The notes under the pieces were generated by a model. That model was not told where the DNA came from. It worked only from the letters and a program-made list of their open reading frames with translations, and made no database searches. The position numbers and the translations under genes are program-made. Below are positions 7,007 to 12,894 of a DNA stretch of 13,305 nt, one piece after another (within the stretch, counting starts at the first letter, position 1; every line of letters starts with the position of its first letter). Origin of the DNA: Synergistaceae bacterium (GTDB taxonomy: Bacteria; Synergistota; Synergistia; Synergistales; Aminobacteriaceae). The DNA is taken from positions 1-13,305 of the forward strand of contig JALHFZ010000045.1 of assembly GCA_022837505.1 (NCBI GenBank), given 5' to 3'.

Positions 7007-8313
7007 TGCCGCCCCCTGCTGAAAGCAGCCGCCCTCTGGACAAAATAGCTGCCCGGCGGGAGGGCAGAACTGTCCTCACCAGGGGGGAGCTTGACGAATA
7101 CATCCTGGAAGGGGTGAGAAGAAAGATAGCCTCCACCAGGAAAAACTCCCCCTGTTATAAAAAAATGCTTCCTTCCCTTTCGGAGGAATTCCCCCGGACT
7201 CTTGATGAATACGCCTCCCTCCCCTTCACCCTCCCCGATGACCTTGCCGCCGACCCTCTGGCCTTTCTCGCCGTTCCCCAGGATGCAATCTCCCGGATCG
7301 TCACCCTCCCCACCTCGGGCAGCACCGGGGCGGCGAAGCGGCTCTTCTTCACGGAGGGAGACCTCGAACGGACCATGGAGATCTTCCGGGAGGGGATGAC
7401 CCTCCTCGCTGCGCCGGGGGACTCCGTCCTCGTCCTCCTTCCCGGAGAGCGTCCGGGGAGCATCGGGGATCTTCTCCGCCGGGGGCTGGCAAAGGGGGGA
7501 ATGGAGTGCCAATGGCTCTGGCCGCCGCCGGACGAGGAGACCATACTGAGGCGCATCGCCGAGACGAAGACCGCCTGCATCGTCTCCCTCCCGGCTCTTG
7601 CCCTCTCCCTGGCCCGCCACCCGGCCTCCCCTCTCGCCTCGGGGCTCAAGGGCGTTCTTCTGAGCGCAGATTACGCCACCGACAGCCTCTGCGAAGGGAT
7701 CGCCGAGAGCTGGAAGTGCAGGGTGCTGCGCCATTACGCCCTGACGGAGCTCGGATACGGCGGTGCGCTGGAATGCCCTGCACGGAACGGGTTTCACGTC
7801 ATGGAGGGGGATTTTCTCTTCGAGATCGTCGACCCGGAGGGGAGACCCCTTCCTGAAGGGGTCTTCGGCGAGATCGTCGTCACCCCCTTCACCCTCGAGG
7901 GGACGAGCCTCCTTCGCTACCGGACGGGGGACAGGGGGCGCTTCCTCCCTGGACGCTGCCCCTGCGGCTCGCTCCTGCGGCGCATCGAGACCACCGGACG
8001 GCTGCGAAATGTCCTTTCCCTTCCGGAGGGGCCGCTCCTCCTCGCCCGGCTGGACGAAGCCCTCTTCACCCTCCCCTGGCTCGGAGACTATTCCGTCACA
8101 GATAAGGGCGGGAGCCTGCACTTTTTCCTCTATGCTCCCGGAAGAAAGGAAAAGAGCCCTGCCGCTGTACCGGCAGAACTCTTTGATCTCACGGGAGTTC
8201 TGGAGATCCTCTCCGGTGAATTTCCCTCCCTTAACTTCAAGAAAATAATCTTTACGTTTATTTCCTCACGAGCTTCTCTGCCGTCCTCGAAAAAACGCAT
8301 GATCTCCCCTTAA
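7006..8313 (+). CDS. PaaK-like AMP-dependent CoA ligase family protein, DVU_1553-like
   Basis: A 435-residue adenylate-forming enzyme of the phenylacetate-CoA ligase-like branch. Such enzymes activate a carboxylate with ATP to an acyl-AMP and usually pass it to CoA. Visible motifs: the ATP loop TSGSTGAAK (103-111), YALTELGYGG (244-253, in place of the YGxTE motif), YRTGDRG (305-311), a CPCG knuckle (318-321) seen in PaaK relatives, and a C-terminal basic KKRMI. Length is normal for the family. The start is ATG 7006 (TGATG one-base overlap) or GTG 7003; neither has a well-spaced ribosome site, so it is probably translated by coupling. The context hints that it activates the acid made by the upstream aldehyde oxidoreductase, or adenylates something for cofactor work. 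The substrate is unknown. It is the last gene of the block. Confidence 0.87.
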   Translation: MPPPAESSRPLDKIAARREGRTVLTRGELDEYILEGVRRKIASTRKNSPCYKKMLPSLSEEFPRTLDEYASLPFTLPDDLAADPLAFLAVPQDAISRIVTLPTSGSTGAAKRLFFTEGDLERTMEIFREGMTLLAAPGDSVLVLLPGERPGSIGDLLRRGLAKGGMECQWLWPPPDEETILRRIAETKTACIVSLPALALSLARHPASPLASGLKGVLLSADYATDSLCEGIAESWKCRVLRHYALTELGYGGALECPARNGFHVMEGDFLFEIVDPEGRPLPEGVFGEIVVTPFTLEGTSLLRYRTGDRGRFLPGRCPCGSLLRRIETTGRLRNVLSLPEGPLLLARLDEALFTLPWLGDYSVTDKGGSLHFFLYAPGRKEKSPAAVPAELFDLTGVLEILSGEFPSLNFKKIIFTFISSRASLPSSKKRMISP

Positions 8314-8347
8314 GAAAAGCGGCACCCCGGGTCATCGGGGGTGCCGC
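8312..8347 (-). terminator. Terminator of the minus-strand thioredoxin-like gene
   Basis: GCGGCACCCC (8319-8328) pairs perfectly with GGGGTGCCGC (8338-8347), a 10-bp GC-rich stem with a 9-base loop. Read on the minus strand it is followed by TTTTCTTA, giving an intrinsic terminator. On the plus strand no T-run follows, although the stem may still slow transcription arriving from the ligase gene. The minus-strand stop codon (8332-8334) lies inside the loop, so gene and terminator overlap. Confidence 0.8.
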
Positions 8348-8667
8348 AGAAGGGCGTCGACTTTCCCCTTCAGCTCCTCCCAGGCCGGTATTCCCCGGAA
8401 GAGGAGGATGCCGTTCAGAATCCACGTGGGTTCCGAACGGATGGAGAAGCGGAGGAGGTCGAAAAACCAGAAAAAGCACCGGGGGTCGTAGATGTTGACC
8501 TCCAGGGCGTCTCCGTAGGTCTCCTTCAGTTTTACGAGCAGCGGTCCCGCCGCCTCACGGGCGGCTCTTTGGGGAAAGGAAGCCATCTCCTCCTCGCCGT
8601 AGACAAAACCGCTTCAGCAGACCGATGAAAAGGGTTTTTCCATGTAGAGCTTCATTTTGGCTGTCAT
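8332..8667 (-). CDS. Thioredoxin-like selenoprotein with Cys-Sec motif (in-frame TGA at 8614-8616)
   Basis: If the TGA at 8614-8616 is read as selenocysteine, one frame of 111 codons runs from ATG 8667 to the TGA stop at 8332. Without readthrough only the piece from ATG 8586 is left, which has no active site. Residues 1-20 read MTAKMKLYMEKPFSSVCUSG, a beta strand followed by a redox Cys17-Sec18 pair where thioredoxin and glutaredoxin folds carry their active site. The rest fits that fold: a helix (about 25-52), strand LEVNIYDPR (55-63), and SEPTWILNG (78-86) with a probable cis-Pro at 80 followed by a strand and a final helix. No signal peptide is seen, so it is probably cytosolic. The start is uncertain: ATG 8667 follows GAAGG by 4 bases and lies 22 bases after the stop of the flavodoxin gene, in the same operon; ATG 8655 and ATG 8643 are alternatives. 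A frameshift or nonsense mutation is the rival reading, but the intact frame, the Cys directly before the TGA and the hairpin after it favour Sec. Confidence 0.75.
8579..8616 (-). promoter_or_regulatory. Candidate bacterial SECIS for the thioredoxin-like gene
   Basis: On the minus strand the TGA itself begins a foldable segment. GAAGC (8615-8611) pairs with GCTTC (8583-8579), and within it GTCT can pair with AGAT around a 12-base apical loop. The position directly 3' of the TGA is where bacterial SECIS elements lie. Pairing was done by eye; no energy or covariance test was possible. Confidence 0.45.
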
Positions 8668-8689
8668 GGGGCCTTCACTTCTTCTCCCG

Positions 8690-9484
8690 TTATTTTCGGT
8701 GATCCTCACCCACGAGATCTCCGTATTCCACCGTCCGGTACTGACGGTAGTTCTTCCCCTCCACAGAGATCGCCCCGGGCGGACAGAAGCCCATGCACCG
8801 CTGGCAGGCGACGCAGTGATCGAGGAAGACCGGCCACGTTTCCATGCGGATGTTCTTCACCGGACAGAGGCGGGCGCACTTGCCGCACTGGATGCACTTC
8901 TCCCGGTCTACGGCGAGGGGAAGCCTGCGGGCCATGAACCTCCAGGGAAACTTTTTTCCCGCCAGCCAGTAGGCAAAGGAGGAGAGGGGAGTGCCCCCCT
9001 TCCATTTCGCCCGCCCCTCGAGCAGCTCCCGTCCGAAGGCCGCTGCCGCCGGCTTCATAGCCTCGATGGTCTCCCTGTCTTTGCCGTCGTCGGAGCCTGT
9101 GCGGGCGTAGTTTGAGGGCATGAGGAACTCCCCCGTCCCCAGGGGGACATACCCCTTCTTCTCGAGCAGGCGCTTCAGTGGAGCCCGGAACCCCCCCACC
9201 GAGGCTCCGGCCATGGTGGAGATCAGAAAGGCGCTCCGTCCCCTGCCCTCGGGAAGATCCTGCAGGACCTTCCATACGAAGGGGTAGGTGGAGAATACGG
9301 CGATGGTCGAGGCGATTCCGAGGGCGCAGTCTTCTTCGAGAGGGCGCAGCCCCTTCTCAATGCGCAGCAGGCGGACGGTTTTTCCTCCCTTTCGCAGGGT
9401 TTCGGCCACCTCCCGGGCAGCCAGCAGGGTATTTCCCGTTCCTGTGAAGTAGTAAAGATCCACCGAGGACTCCTTCACGGTCAT
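8690..9484 (-). CDS. EFR1-like protein: flavodoxin domain plus two 4Fe-4S ferredoxin clusters
   Basis: A 264-residue electron carrier. The N terminus has LYYFTGTGNTLLAARE, the FMN phosphate loop of flavodoxins, and the central part matches the flavodoxin-like half of EFR1-family proteins (STYPFVWKVL, FLISTMAGASVGGF). The C terminus holds two 4Fe-4S sites: C197, C200, C203, C207 (CIQCGKCARLCP) and C224, C227, C230, C234 (CVACQRCMGFCP). It probably moves electrons between soluble donors and reductases in the cytosol. The start is ATG 9484, or GTG 9478: AGGAGG at 9487-9492 is only 2 bases from the ATG but 8 from the GTG, so the GTG may be the real start. It is followed by the thioredoxin-like selenoprotein gene 22 bases downstream and is divergent from msrA. 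This arrangement suggests it may supply electrons for thiol/selenol redox, which is inference. Confidence 0.92.
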   Translation of the reverse strand: MTVKESSVDLYYFTGTGNTLLAAREVAETLRKGGKTVRLLRIEKGLRPLEEDCALGIASTIAVFSTYPFVWKVLQDLPEGRGRSAFLISTMAGASVGGFRAPLKRLLEKKGYVPLGTGEFLMPSNYARTGSDDGKDRETIEAMKPAAAAFGRELLEGRAKWKGGTPLSSFAYWLAGKKFPWRFMARRLPLAVDREKCIQCGKCARLCPVKNIRMETWPVFLDHCVACQRCMGFCPPGAISVEGKNYRQYRTVEYGDLVGEDHRK

Positions 9485-9567
9485 CCCCTCCTTCGTCGAG
9501 AGTATTCTGAAACCTATTGTACCAGCTTCGGAAGAGCCGGTGACAGGCGGTTTTTACGAGAAATCAG

Positions 9568-9590
9568 TATTCCTTCCCTAGGGAGGAATA
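9568..9590. promoter_or_regulatory. Near-perfect dyad in the divergent region upstream of msrA
   Basis: TATTCCTTCCCT (9568-9579) and AGGGAGGAATA (9580-9590) form inverted arms of 11 pairs with a single bulged T and no spacer. A dyad without a loop suits protein binding better than an RNA hairpin. It lies just upstream of a possible -10 (TAAAAT at 9602-9607) for msrA and 83 bases from the divergent flavodoxin gene start, so it could be a shared operator. The regulator is unknown. Confidence 0.5.
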
Positions 9591-9601
9591 AGGGGATAGT
9601 G

Positions 9602-9607
9602 TAAAAT
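9602..9607 (+). promoter_or_regulatory. Possible -10 box of msrA
   Basis: TAAAAT (9602-9607), preceded directly by TG, stands in the only AT-rich stretch before msrA and starts 37 bases before its ATG. No convincing -35 is present at the usual distance, where the dyad at 9568-9590 lies. This would fit an activator-dependent promoter. Weak evidence. Confidence 0.3.
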
Positions 9608-9638
9608 AAAACAAATTGAGAAACAGGAGGTGGAAACC

Positions 9639-10346
9639 ATGAAACAGATGAAGAAAATCCTGCTCTTTGCGGGGACGGTTTTCTTCGCTGCCCGGGCTTT
9701 TGCGGCGGAGCTTCCCCCCATGGACCGGGACATTCCGAAAGATCTGAAGACCGCTACCTTTGCCCTCGGGTGATTCTGGGGTCCTGATGCCCGGTTCGGG
9801 CTTCTCGACGGCGTCATCCGCACCCGAGCGGGGTACGCCGGCGGTACAATAGAAAACCCCACCTATCGCAGCATCGGCGACGCTACGGAGACACTGCAGT
9901 TGGAGTATGACCCGGCAAAGATCAGCTACTCCGATCTGCTCGATATCTTCTGGAACAGCCATAACCCCACGGCCCGGTCATGGTCCACCCAGTACAGGTC
10001 CGTTATCTTCTACTCCGGTGAAGAGCAGCGGAGGACGGCGGAGCAATCTGCAGCAAAGCTGGAAAAAGAGATCGGCAGAAAGCTTTCCACCGCCATCGAG
10101 CCCCTGAGAAAGTTCACCGTTGCGGAGGACTATCACCAGAAATATTATCTCCGCCAGGAGGGGCGCATCATGGCCGATTTTGCGGCTTTCTACCCCGATC
10201 AGGCGGACTTCCGGGAATCCCCCGCCGCTGCGAAGGTCAACGGGTTCGTCTCGGGGTTGGGGACGGAGAAGGAACTGAAAGAGCTGCTGCCGCAGCTGGG
10301 TTTATCCGAAGAGGCAGAAAAGCAGCTTCTCCGCAGGGTTAGATAA
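9639..10346 (+). CDS. msrA: Exported selenoprotein peptide methionine (S)-S-oxide reductase MsrA (Sec codon TGA at 9771-9773)
   Basis: MsrA reduces the S epimer of methionine sulfoxide in proteins. ATG 9639 has AGGAGG at 9625-9630, 8 bases upstream. Residues 1-22 form a signal peptide (MKQMKKILLFAGTVFFAARA then FA, AxA-type cut), so the enzyme should act in the periplasm. The catalytic motif, normally GCFWG, reads G-U45-FWGPD with TGA in place of the Cys codon and the frame open on both sides to TAA at 10344. Downstream matches are AGYAGGTIENPTYRSIGDATETLQLEYDP, WNSHNP, STQYRSVIFY and the C-terminal EDYHQKYYLRQ. The 235-residue product has no cysteine at all, so the selenenic acid cannot be resolved internally and would need an outside thiol. 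Calling the gene only from the TTG at 9900 would drop the active site. A stop mutation is the alternative, but family conservation on both sides and loss of only the catalytic codon argue for Sec. Confidence 0.9.
9771..9804 (+). promoter_or_regulatory. Candidate bacterial SECIS of msrA
   Basis: After the TGA (9771-9773) the coding strand has GCCCG (9789-9793), loop GTT (9794-9796) and CGGGC (9797-9801), a compact perfect hairpin. A U-U mismatch and two further pairs (GA 9786-9787 with TC 9803-9804) extend it. The loop begins with G, 20 bases after the TGA, in the range and with the loop G usual for bacterial SECIS elements read by SelB. Confidence 0.6.
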
Positions 10347-10382
10347 AAAAATTTTTCTCCCGAAAGGAGAACCGGTAGAATC

Positions 10383-11339
10383 ATGAAAATAGTTTTTGCG
10401 GGCCTCGGCGGCGTCGGAGGATACTACGGCGCGGTCGTGGCCCGGTTCCTGGAAGGAAACGAAGAGGACAGGGCGGTATTTCTCGCCCGGGGAGAGCATC
10501 TGAAGGCCATACGGGACCGGGGGCTCAGGGTAGTCACCCCGGAGGGGGAGTTCACCGCCCGCCCCTTCCTCGCCACGGACACGCCGTCCGAGGCCGGGGT
10601 TGCCGATGTGCTGGTGGTGGCCGTCAAGGGGTATGATCTGGAATCGGCGGGGAGAGAGTTTGCCCCCCTCGTGGACGCGCATACGGTTGTCCTTCCCCTG
10701 TTGAACGGTGTGAACAGCCCGGAGATCCTCCGGTCCGTTCTGCCGCCCTGCAGAATGCTCAACGGTTGCGTCTATATCTCCTCTTCCATCGAAGGGCCCG
10801 GGGTCATCCGTCAGACGGGCGGCAGCCGGAAGCTCTTCTTCGGTCCGCCCGAGGGAAAGACCGAGGACTTTCGTTTTCTCGAGGAGTTTCTGCGGAAATG
10901 CGGTATTGATGCAGCTCTTCTGGAAAATGTGGACGAGGCAGTCTGGACGAAATTTATCTTTCTCTCCCCCTTCGCGGGAGTGACCTCCCTCTTTCACAGG
11001 ACCTTCGGCGAAGTCCTCGCCGGAGAGGACAGCCTTTCCGTTCTTCGGGGGATGATGCAGGAGATCGAGACGATCGCCCGGAAGAAGGGGATCTCCCTTC
11101 CGCCGGATATCGTGGATCTTTCCCTGGAGAAGGGGCGGTCCTTCCCTCCGGAGACGAAGTCCTCCATGCAGCTCGACTGCGAGCGGGGAAGACGGACGGA
11201 GGCGGACTCCCTTCTCGGTTTCGTCGTGGGGGAGGGGGAGCGGCTGGGTGCGGATGTGCCCCTGACCCGGGGTGTCTATGACGCCCTGCTGCTGAGGGCC
11301 TCTCACCCCTGCGGAGGGCAGCCGGAGCAGCGCCCGTAG
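10383..11339 (+). CDS. Ketopantoate reductase family protein (2-dehydropantoate 2-reductase, PanE/ApbA-like)
   Basis: A 318-residue NADP-dependent reductase of the PanE/ApbA family. The true enzyme reduces 2-dehydropantoate to pantoate for coenzyme A synthesis, but family members also act on other 2-oxo acids. Visible: the Rossmann loop GLGGVGGYYG (7-16), VAVKGYDL (79-86), LLNGVNSPEIL (107-117), a likely catalytic Lys190 in AVWTKFIFL, and SSMQLDCERGRRTEAD (260-275) matching the C-terminal substrate motif with its conserved Glu. It starts at ATG 10383; the ribosome site GGAG (10366-10369) is 13 bases upstream and sits in a hairpin. It is 36 bases after msrA with no clear terminator, so co-transcription is likely though functionally unexplained. 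The 3' end overlaps the convergent Fur-family gene by 37 bases. Family is secure; pantoate as substrate is a guess. Confidence 0.88.
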   Translation: MKIVFAGLGGVGGYYGAVVARFLEGNEEDRAVFLARGEHLKAIRDRGLRVVTPEGEFTARPFLATDTPSEAGVADVLVVAVKGYDLESAGREFAPLVDAHTVVLPLLNGVNSPEILRSVLPPCRMLNGCVYISSSIEGPGVIRQTGGSRKLFFGPPEGKTEDFRFLEEFLRKCGIDAALLENVDEAVWTKFIFLSPFAGVTSLFHRTFGEVLAGEDSLSVLRGMMQEIETIARKKGISLPPDIVDLSLEKGRSFPPETKSSMQLDCERGRRTEADSLLGFVVGEGERLGADVPLTRGVYDALLLRASHPCGGQPEQRP

Positions 11340-11725
11340 GCCAGGAGCTGTTTTCCCTCCACGGTGAACCCTTCCGGCAGGGTGACCGTGGGGATGGGCT
11401 GATCTTCAAGACAGATCATCCTGCCGCAGCTGAGACAGAGAAAATGGGCGTGGTTCCCGGGGCAGCGGGTTCCCTCCCCGGGGCGGGCGCAGTACCTCCA
11501 GGCCCCGTCGCTTCCGAGGATCTTATGGACGAGGCCCCTCCGTTCGAAGAGCGCCAGGTTGCGGTAGAGGGATACCTTATCCGCCTTCGTCTTTCGGCGG
11601 AGGCGGGCAAAGGTGGCTTTCCATGAAAGGGGCATTCCGGCTTCAAGAAGGACTTCGAGGATCGCCCTCCTCAGAGGGGTGGGGCGTATATCCAGGGAGC
11701 TCAGAAGATCCCCGGCATTGGTCAT
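11303..11725 (-). CDS. Fur-family metal/peroxide-type transcriptional regulator
   Basis: A 140-residue Fur-superfamily repressor. A winged helix lies at about 12-70, with RPTPLRRAILEVL and KADKVSLYRNLALFERRGLV (recognition helix SLYR in place of the usual TVYR). The dimer domain has two CxxC pairs, C97/C100 (HFLCLSCGR) and C133/C136 (GRCSGC), which form the structural zinc site of Fur, Zur and PerR proteins, plus H92 and H94 near the regulatory metal region. The start at ATG 11725 overlaps the stop of the molybdopterin-binding gene (ATGA), so both are translated together; the longer frame to 11866 is overlap inside that gene. Whether it senses Fe, Zn, Mn or peroxide cannot be decided. Likely targets are its own operon and perhaps the divergent NuoE-type operon, which is inference. 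Confidence 0.9.
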   Translation of the reverse strand: MTNAGDLLSSLDIRPTPLRRAILEVLLEAGMPLSWKATFARLRRKTKADKVSLYRNLALFERRGLVHKILGSDGAWRYCARPGEGTRCPGNHAHFLCLSCGRMICLEDQPIPTVTLPEGFTVEGKQLLAYGRCSGCPPQG

Positions 11726-12744
11726 CGCGCTGCGAAGGCGCAGACGGGGTAATTGCAGTCCCTGCATTTTCTGCAGAGGCTTCCGACCCCCCACCGGCGG
11801 GTTTCGGCCGCCGAGGGGATCAGCCCGGCGAAAAGGCGGTTGAGCAGAAGGTCCAGGCTCGTCCATTCGTCGTGGACAACGCAGGCAGGGGCACCCACGA
11901 TCTTCGTCTCGCCGCTGATGGCGAGCATCAGGTGTGCCCCCGGAACCACGGGAACACCCTTGAAGACGATGGTGTCGGCGGCCCTGGCGATCCCTCCGGC
12001 AGTGCAGTCGTCTGGGTCGACGCTCATTCCGCCCGTGGTGATGACCAGTTCTGCCCCGTCGTCGATGAAGGACTGTATGGCCTCGGCGATCTTCTCCGGC
12101 TCGTCCCCCACGATGAGTTGCCCCATGAGGGTGGTGCCGTAGGAGGCGAGCTTTCCGGCGAGCTTCGGGGCGAAGGTGTCCCGGATGCGCCCCTCCACCA
12201 GTTCCCGGCCGACGGTGACCAGGGCGGTCTTCAGGGGAGCGAAGGGGAAGATGGTGATGGGAAGGGATGCCTCCTCACCCCGGCGGATCTGTTCTTCTTT
12301 CATCACAAGGGGGATGATGCGCATGGCAGCCACGGTCTCGCCCTTTCTCACGGGGATCTTGTTCGCCACAGTGCTCACGATCCAGTCCGGGTCGCTGTTG
12401 ATGGTGTGAATCGATTCCTCGTCGTAGACGAGAAGGCCGTTCCAGAGGGCTTTCAGGGAGACCTTTCCCTCCTCGGGAGTTCCCTTCTCCGTTCCCTCGC
12501 CGGAGAGGCGCTCCGCAAGGCGTCTGGCGGCGTTATCCTCGTGGACATCCCCTTCTTCGAGCTGCAGAAGGGAGAGGTTTTCCTTTCCCATGGACTTCAG
12601 GACCGGAATGTCCTCAGCCTTTACAATGTCGCCTTTTTTAAACCGGGCCCCTTTGTACCCTTTTTTTGTGTCGATCTGGGTGATATCATGGGAGAAAGTC
12701 ATCCCCACGGCATTTTCCACACTCACTTGACTGATTATCGCCAT
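11722..12744 (-). CDS. Molybdopterin-binding protein (MoeA/MogA-fold domain) with C-terminal four-Cys tail
   Basis: A 340-residue cytosolic protein with a molybdopterin-binding fold. The N terminus MAIISQVSVENAVGMTFSHDIT and KGARFKKGDIVKAEDI match the molybdenum cofactor insertion-type family. The MPT-binding domain runs from about residue 175, with TALVTVGRELVEGRIRDTF, the acidic loop VITTGGMSVDPDD (counterpart of TGGxSxGxxD in MoeA) and VPVVPGAHLM. The last 17 residues carry C324, C327, C330 and C335 (CRKCRDCNYPVCAF), a probable metal or Fe-S site that standard MoeA lacks. ATG 12744 fits the family start; a GTG at 12756 gives four more residues. It likely helps molybdenum or tungsten cofactor handling, which suits the Mop-type enzyme 8 kb away. 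It is followed by the Fur-family gene in an ATGA overlap and has a clear extended -10 promoter upstream. Confidence 0.9.
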   Translation of the reverse strand: MAIISQVSVENAVGMTFSHDITQIDTKKGYKGARFKKGDIVKAEDIPVLKSMGKENLSLLQLEEGDVHEDNAARRLAERLSGEGTEKGTPEEGKVSLKALWNGLLVYDEESIHTINSDPDWIVSTVANKIPVRKGETVAAMRIIPLVMKEEQIRRGEEASLPITIFPFAPLKTALVTVGRELVEGRIRDTFAPKLAGKLASYGTTLMGQLIVGDEPEKIAEAIQSFIDDGAELVITTGGMSVDPDDCTAGGIARAADTIVFKGVPVVPGAHLMLAISGETKIVGAPACVVHDEWTSLDLLLNRLFAGLIPSAAETRRWGVGSLCRKCRDCNYPVCAFAAR

Positions 12745-12798
12745 TACTCTCAGCACCCTCGTCTCGGTTGGAATGCTTTACAACTTCGTTGCGGGGAA

Positions 12799-12807
12799 AT
12801 TATAGCA
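12799..12807 (-). promoter_or_regulatory. Extended -10 promoter of the molybdopterin-binding/Fur-family operon
   Basis: On the minus strand the bases read TGCTATAAT, a perfect extended -10 box. Transcription would start near 12792, leaving a leader of about 48 bases before ATG 12744. No good -35 is seen, which an extended -10 can tolerate. Confidence 0.6.
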
Positions 12808-12844
12808 TGGACAAATCTGTATGGAGTATACATCTCCCTGCCCC

Positions 12845-12873
12845 TTGTCCTCATTATGTGATTATGTTATCAT
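12845..12873 (+). promoter_or_regulatory. Promoter of the NuoE/HndA-type gene with tandem repeat in the spacer
   Basis: TTGTCC (12845-12850, 4 of 6 consensus) is followed after exactly 17 bases by TATCAT (12868-12873), with TG at 12865-12866 forming an extended -10. The spacer holds a direct repeat, ATTATGTG (12853-12860) then ATTATGTT (12861-12868), and TGAT/ATCA arms that overlap the -10. A regulator could bind here; the adjacent Fur-family protein is one candidate. Confidence 0.55.
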
Positions 12874-12894
12874 GCACTTAATTTTGTCTTTATG

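Noticed and set aside
8341..8628. 95-codon plus-strand frame after the ligase gene
   Set aside because: It lies antisense to the thioredoxin-like gene, which has fold motifs and a terminator, and it has no recognisable features.
9564..9962. Minus-strand open frames opposite the 5' part of msrA (9564-9962 and 9578-9862)
   Set aside because: They are antisense to a well-supported gene, have no domain and no ribosome site of note, and only appear prominent because the plus-strand gene is split by TGA.
9639..10346. msrA as a pseudogene broken by a stop codon
   Set aside because: The only stop falls exactly on the catalytic Cys codon, the rest is well conserved, and a SECIS-like hairpin follows. 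Decay would not be expected to hit only that codon.
11726..11866. 47-residue N-terminal extension of the Fur-family regulator
   Set aside because: It is Pro/Arg-rich, lies entirely within the upstream coding region, and the ATGA overlap start at 11725 gives a normal Fur-type N terminus.
11623..12861. 412-codon plus-strand open frame
   Set aside because: It is a shadow of the molybdopterin-binding and Fur-family genes; composition is unlike a real protein and it would cover the divergent promoter region.
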